Shown: positions 58,981-64,000 of the stretch, piece by piece
How positions within the stretch are numbered: position 1 is the first letter of the stretch
Layout of the letters: each line of letters opens with the position of its first letter
Source: Pholiota molesta
Taxonomy: Eukaryota > Basidiomycota > Agaricomycetes > Agaricales > Strophariaceae
Length of the DNA stretch: 64,000 nucleotides
Direction: 5' to 3'
NCBI GenBank assembly: GCA_014925825.1
Contig: JACGCK010000149.1
Location: 47,856-111,855, forward strand
Made by a program: the position numbers and the translations under genes
Notes under the pieces: generated by a model
Told to the model about the DNA's origin: nothing
Seen by the model: the letters and a program-made list of their open reading frames with translations, nothing else
Databases searched by the model: none

Positions 58981-60432
58981 ATGCCTTCCGATGTCTCTTC
59001 ACTACAAATTGAATGTACGTCTCTCAAAACACACAGCTAATTCTGATCACTGATAACAATCAGTGACGTCCACGATATGTGCCGCGATCGCCGTCGCTGT
59101 GACACTGCTTCGGATATTCATCAGGCGCAATGGTTTTGGATAGACGATGTGTGTATCTTCACCATTTTCCAGTACCTCAATATACTCACCTGCACGTATA
59201 TAGGTCTTCGCCTTATTATCATGTTATGTCTCATCACGCAAATGATCCTGATATTATCGTTCGGAGGTGCGCCATCCCACCCGCTTTCAACGACGGTTTA
59301 TCGCTCATTCTGATGCGCATCCTTGGTAATAGGCCACATCAACACCACCTTCAACCGCTCATATCTAGTGCCAATCACATCCTGCGCCACTACATGGTGA
59401 CCAACCGCCTGTATATTTCAAACATTTTCTTGTGAGCTAACGAGCTGCCCACGCAGGTGTGCGCGAATAGCGATTCTCTTCACGATCATCCGCGTCAAGA
59501 ACGGGCGCGTTCTAATCCGATCCGCGCTCGTGATCGTATTCACTCTGATCTGGGGTGTGTCGACGGCGCAATTGTTCTGGGTATGCGAGCCGCAGCGGTA
59601 CGCGGCCGCGCAACAGGGTCAGGTCTGTGTGCTTGGCAAACAGGTCGCGATCTTACATGTAATTGGTGCGTTTTCATGCTGCCATTTCTTTGTTCGAGCG
59701 TCTGCGGGACAGCAAGCTAACTAGGCGTTTATTTTTGACTCGATGTATACAGTCTCCGTTCTTGCGGACATCGCCATCTTGTCTACCGCTCTGAACCTCT
59801 TTCGCGTGATTCAGGACAATGCACTGAGGCACCGGCTCAAAGCGATCTTTTCTACTTGCATGGCGACTAGTATCGTCGCCATAGTGCATAGTATTTTTAT
59901 CTTAAGACCCTACGGGGTGGGCGCTAATCGCTTCTCTAGTTGAGGTATGTGGCGTTCTCATCCTAAAATATATACTTTTAATCAGAACCTCTCCATCTAT
60001 TCCTCTTTAACCTACTCACACCGTGTGTCGCTCTACGCAGGCCAGTATAGCCCTCACAGTCTGCAGCCTCCCCATGGTCATCAACGCCGTCTTCCGCTTC
60101 CTGATCACCCCCGCCTCGTCTTCAGCTCCAAGCACAGCCAACCATCACACACCCACAGCGCGTCCACGCAGCTGAGCCCGAGCTTCCGCACACGCTCCAG
60201 TTCGCGCCCAGCCCCCAACTCCGACGCGAGCTCGCTGCTGTCGTGCGAGCGCGACGGGTACAGGGGTACTACGACCCGGAATCGGAGTGGCGCCCGTGAG
60301 GCGGCGGGGCCGCTGTGCAAGGCGTCTGACCTCGAGCGGTATGGTGCGTTTGAGAGCATGGGCAGAATCCCGAGTGTGCATCGTATGTATACGGTGCATG
60401 TGTCTGATAATGTGATGATCGGGGGCAGGTAA
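58981..60432 (+). CDS. Rhodopsin-like 7TM membrane protein of a basidiomycete family (frame disrupted)
   Basis: Integral membrane protein of unknown function. The start gives MPSDVSSLQIE, then TM1 (TICAAIAVAVTLLRIFIRR), WIDDVC, TM2 (IIMLCLITQMILILSF), ARIAILFTIIRV, and the family signature LFWVCEPQ followed by CVLGKQVAILHVI, with RHRLKAIFSTCMATSIVAIVHS in a late loop/helix. The read requires frame changes near 59133 (a T run before WIDD), 59373, 59916 (a G run; YGWALIASLVE is expected) and possibly 60118 (a C run). Without the last change the protein would stop at 60175; with it a Ser-rich tail ends NVMIGGR at 60432. Introns near 59154-59201 and 59410-59456 look normal. Family recognition is from motif order; function is not known. 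Confidence 0.6.
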
Positions 60433-60668
60433 CGAAGCCTGCCACAATGACTCCGATGGTGATATGCTTGTCGGAGCCATGCTCAAACGTCGATCTTTGA
60501 ATTGGACATCTCAGAAATTGTAAAATTACATGTACGATAAACTCTGTACGATAGGCGTTCAAATAATCAAATGTAGCGTTAGAAGCCCATAAATTGTTGA
60601 AAAAATACAAATATATAGTAGTATGTTGGCGAACCCGTTTGAATGCCTGCCATCCTTCTTTCTGCAAA

Positions 60669-62716
60669 TTAGGTCTCTTGATGATCGAGAATCAATCCTA
60701 CGGCTTTGCTTGATCTCGGAGTAATGGCACATCTGAAAGGTTGGGGGTGGCTTCTCCAAGTTAGTCCCGCCATATATTCATTGGTCCTGGAAAAAAGAAA
60801 GTACCTGATTGTCCCGGTCAGTTGCACATGTACTGGCTTTATAGGCACGCCATCCTTCTCCTCAGCTGCTATGTCGAAAACCGCCAACGACATGGCGACG
60901 GAAACGAATATAGAAGCATCAGCCATTACCCTGCCTAAAAATATGCGAGTTAGACGCTGATCGTGCAGAAATAGTGCTGGAGAAATTGTATTACCAGGAC
61001 AAATTCTACATAGTAGTTGTTAGCCTAGGATCGATGGCAGGAAGATTGGAAAAGAATTACCTTCTCCCAAATCCAAAAGCAGTTAGCTTCGGATCCGGCT
61101 CTGGGTTCGCTCCCAAGAATCGCTCTGGCTTAAAATCAAATGGGTCTGCATAGACATTCGCGTCATGCGTCATATTCCTAAGCCATTTAAACTTAAAAAA
61201 ACAGAGAATTTTTTAGCAAGCTGGACGACACTCACCAAATATTAGCGATGACAAGAGATCCTTTTGGAATCAAGTAACCATTATAAATATTGTCTTCCGT
61301 AACACAATGGGGAACGCCTTATAAGAAATAATAATGGACGGTTAAGAAAGGCCACAGGGAGGGACAGAATACATACCAGTGGGACCGATATTATGCCATC
61401 GAAATACCTCAAGTACAACGGCATTGATATACGGCAAATTCGGCCGGTCTGCAAAAGACGGAAGTCGATCATTTCCAACGACAGTGTCAAGCTCTTCTTG
61501 GGCCTTCTGCAACACTTCTGGGTGTAGAACCATGGCCAAGAAAAATGACTTGATGGCGGCTACAGTCTACAAGGGCACCTGAAATCAGATTATTAGGAGA
61601 GCGACAAGGAAAGTCTTACCGTATCTGCGCCGCCAAGATACAGCGATGCTGCTGACCATTTGATGTCAAACTCGTTTTCTTCAGTCAATCCTGGCTCTGC
61701 AAGTAGCCGAGATGAAAAAGAGATATCGTTGCCTCCAGATGCCTAAGATGAAAATCAGTGATTGAAATATTTAAAGGAAATTAATTCGACAAGGACGAAC
61801 CATTTGCTCTTTCACATATTCATAAGGAGCATCTACCATTTCGTTCGTTGTTTTGAGCCACTCAGCCGCAATTTTTTTGAATCCGGCTCCAGGAAGCCAT
61901 GCAGGTATATATCGCACTGTTTTACGATAGCATCTAGTGTTATTGAATGAATCATATGAAATTGTTATCAAACTTACAGGCAGGAATGAGGTTCACTAGA
62001 AATACTCCTGGTGCGGTAGAAAGTGCGAATTGCTCAGCGGCCCTGTCGATGGTCGCAACAAACGGATCATCCTTCTCCTTGACTTTATAGCCGTACGAAA
62101 GACGCAGAATAAAACTATTGGCGCTCCTGAGCAAACGATTCCTTCAACAAGAAATTACGCAGGAAAAGTGATGGTCATACACACTTTCCCACATGCGCAG
62201 CAAGTTCATCGGGATTTTCCAAGACTCTTCTCAAAAATCGTCGTTTTCCTGTTCTCCGGCTGGATGATACTCTGACATCAAATCCTGGTTTCCAATGGAT
62301 TGATGGATGAGTTTTCTGTAATTGCGAACGCGATCGCCATAGGGAAGGAGGGCAAGAATGGGTCCCCAGCCGACGAGTTCACCGCCCATCTCAATCCGAG
62401 GTCTATCAGAGTAAATCGCACCGTGCTTCTCAAGCATATCAATAGCAACTTTTGCAGAGTTCACAATGACTATCGTCTTTCCGAGCATTGACACGAAACA
62501 ATATCCCTGAGAATGTCGTGAGCATAGTTGTTATTAGAAAATAATTGTGAGATCGCACCCCATTTTGGCCCCATTTTGCGAAAGTCAACCATCTTGAGCA
62601 TTGGGCATATCAAAAAATATTTCCAAGCAAAGGCAATCTTCGTGGTCCGGGAGGGAGAGGAGCAGATTGGCGGCTTGATGACATCCTCCATACAACAATC
62701 CCGGCGACAAAGAGTC
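60669..62716 (-). CDS. Cytochrome P450, CYP64-like (5' part frame disrupted)
   Basis: Heme monooxygenase of the group resembling O-methylsterigmatocystin oxidoreductase, widely expanded in agaricomycetes for secondary or xenobiotic metabolism. The N-terminal anchor ([11 protein letters not shown]) and proline hinge ([16 protein letters not shown]) lie at 62640-62716; the first coding exon and its ATG are not identified. Later landmarks: [14 protein letters not shown], the I-helix GGADT (about 61625), the K-helix EVFRW with ExxR (about 61410), PERF (about 61110), and the heme loop FGFGR-R-ICPG-R, where ICP comes from an 11-nt exon. The C-terminus is [14 protein letters not shown]...LDHQET with TAA at 60669-60671. 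At least five one-base indels affect 62.27-62.64 kb; exons below 62.19 kb are clean. Confidence 0.8.
60995..61005 (-). other. 11-nt micro-exon encoding the P450 heme cysteine
   Basis: On the minus strand the exon aatttgtcctg lies between acceptor CTATGTAG and donor GTAATAC. With AG from the previous exon and GC from the next, it reads R-ICP-G, restoring the invariant FGFGR-x-CPG heme-binding loop. Skipping it would remove the cysteine and shift the frame. Confidence 0.75.
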
Positions 62717-63259
62717 CTAGAAGTGTTAGCGATCTATCATATTAGCCTCGATATTCACCCTCTATGCAGAGAGCTTCAGATAATTGAAGGAGCAAGGGAA
62801 TCTGACGTACGAATATCACACTGTAGTATTTAAGTCTTTTGGAAGTTCCCACTCATTAATTTCCGCTGTCAACTTCTGAATCCCTTATCACAGGTCAGCT
62901 CCACAAGGTTCTTCAGTGCTCTTCCATTATATCGAAGTATTTAGATGAGAAAGAAAGCAATTCTATAAATAGAGTGACTCGGAGGCTTTTCACGTCCTTA
63001 CCCCAATCTCTATCGGATGAAAACCTGCCCGAAGCATTTAGGCGCTCATGAGTGACTCCGGCTCATATCACATCTTCTGGCCATGACAGAAGCAATTGAT
63101 GCCCATGTTTCTAATAGACTAACCAATCCCATGTAGTGGATAATATACATTTGTTTATCGGCCATTGTTCCGACTGTCCTTCGTTCAATTCGAAATAGGG
63201 AAGCTATTAGAAAAACCGATCACGCTTCGATAAATAACATATCACAAAAAGACGTACAA
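62717..63259. other. P450 upstream / laccase 2 downstream region
   Basis: Should hold the missing P450 first exon (an open stretch reading QIPLLLQLSEALCIE lies at about 62758-62802 with a GTGAAT donor) and the 3' flank of laccase 2. No other gene seen. Confidence 0.4.
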
Positions 63260-64000
63260 CTAATTAAAGGTTTGCGGAGGTAATGCATTGAAGATCGGGC
63301 AAAGGTCGTCCCAAGCAGCTAGAATTCAGTCATTGAGTTTAATTATACATACAAATATCAGGGCAAAAGGTACTTACCAGGGGGTTTCGTTGCAGCGATT
63401 GTACCGACGTCTTCAGCCATGACGACGGCGAGGCCACTATACATCCGATTGATCAACTGATCAGAAATTTTCTCTCAGAAGAATCAAGATATGGAAACAT
63501 ACATTTCGAGGTGCCAGTCGATGTGACTTGTTAAAGATAAGTAAGGAATGAGGGTCCACGATGAAAGTGGAAATCAAACGAAACTAACCAATGCATGATC
63601 CATGGACCAGAATTATCTGTTTTGAAGCGAATCGTCGTGTTATCGCCAGCCAGGCCAATATTGACTACGTCACGTTGAACGGGATTCGCGTAATTATAAA
63701 CCGTGCTTCCTGCGCTGCGGACAACCGAAAATTTGTGCTGGAATACTATATATCAGTAAAGTTCAGCCTTCCGAATTTTAATTTGAACTCACACCATGTA
63801 AGTGTATAGGATGCTACGTTTTTCTGGTTAGCACAACGATTGAGAGAGAAGAAACAGCACTTACAGACTGCCAATCGAGCCTCCTGGCATGGAGATCTCG
63901 ATGACTTTATTACGTGGCAATACGTATACGGAACCTGCAGGGAGCAAATCCGCCGCCGTCATAGCACCACTTATGATTTGGAGGAGAACAGGAACAGTGA
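63260..64000 (-). CDS. Laccase, copy 2 (partial; continues past the right edge)
   Basis: Only the C-terminal third is in the window; the 5' part lies beyond 64000. Visible in order: [31 protein letters not shown] (about 63890-63960), L3 HPIHLHG joined to HKFSVV over an intron (63730-63815), [20 protein letters not shown], and L4 HCHIDWHLEIGL (about 63500-63600). The residue ten after the L4 cysteine is Leu, as in laccase 1. The C-terminus ends [13 protein letters not shown] with TAG at 63260-63262. Sequence and intron positions closely match laccase 1 at 25.2 kb, so the two are paralogues. No frame break was seen. Confidence 0.92.

Noticed and set aside
1..64000. Transposon, CRISPR array or viral integration
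   Set aside because: No transposase, reverse transcriptase, integrase or viral domain, no long terminal repeat pair and no spaced direct-repeat array was seen by eye.

Overview
The window is nuclear DNA of a filamentous basidiomycete, most likely a wood- or litter-decaying agaricomycete (mushroom-forming fungus). The genes are densely split by short introns, mostly 45-65 nt, with GT-AG ends and CTAAC-like branch sites. Family content also fits: two laccase genes, an F-box protein with the usual agaricomycete coiled-coil prefix, a CYP64-like P450, a rhodopsin-like 7TM family common in basidiomycetes, a Kre9/Knh1-type GPI protein and a BCS1-type AAA ATPase. A spliceosomal U6 snRNA gene is also present. 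No tRNA, rRNA, CRISPR array or intact transposon was seen.

Layout. 1.3-4.0 kb (-): ABP1 (actin-binding, ADF-H plus two SH3). 4.3-6.5 kb (-): type-B carboxylesterase. 7.0-8.7 kb (-): polysaccharide deacetylase-like protein. 9.6-11.6 kb (+): GABA/amino-acid permease. 12.1-13.9 kb (-): agmatinase-like ureohydrolase with a signal peptide, divergent from a MATE efflux transporter (14.4-16.5 kb, +). 16.8-20.0 kb (+): STT3, the catalytic oligosaccharyltransferase subunit. 22.0-22.9 kb (+): small GPI-anchored wall protein. 23.7-24.8 kb (+): RNase H2 subunit C. 25.2-27.6 kb (-): laccase 1. 28-30.5 kb: weak short candidates. 30.6-30.8 kb (-): U6 snRNA, divergent from an intronless F-box gene (30.9-32.7 kb, +). 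33.1-35.0 kb (+): mitochondrial carrier. 37.9-40.3 kb (-): GC-rich ETT1/NRO1 homologue. 40.5-45.7 kb (-): dipeptidyl aminopeptidase (DPP IV family, type II membrane protein) carrying an intron of almost 1 kb. 46.0-46.8 kb (+): SYS1. 46.8-51.1 kb: no supportable gene. 51.1-54.2 kb (+): BCS1-like AAA ATPase with repeated micro-exons. 54.9-58.0 kb (-): DNM1-type dynamin. 59.0-60.4 kb (+): rhodopsin-like 7TM protein. 60.7-62.7 kb (-): cytochrome P450. 63.3-64.0 kb (-): 3' part of laccase 2, running off the window.

Most genes are housekeeping or secretory-pathway genes with no shared operon logic, as expected in a fungus. STT3, SYS1 and the dipeptidyl aminopeptidase all serve ER/Golgi trafficking and processing. 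The permease, agmatinase and MATE genes form a loose nitrogen/transport neighbourhood. The most unusual features are: (i) about a dozen single-base indels, mostly losses in short homopolymers, between about 56.9 and 62.7 kb, breaking DNM1, the 7TM gene and the 5' part of the P450; (ii) micro-exons, including duplicated 24-nt units in the AAA ATPase, an 11-nt exon encoding the P450 heme cysteine and an 18-nt exon encoding the STT3 DPWFN motif; (iii) a 984-nt intron in the peptidase gene; and (iv) GC-AG introns and stop-free introns of length 3n. All exon boundaries were read by eye from splice signals and protein-family conservation and have not been checked against transcripts.
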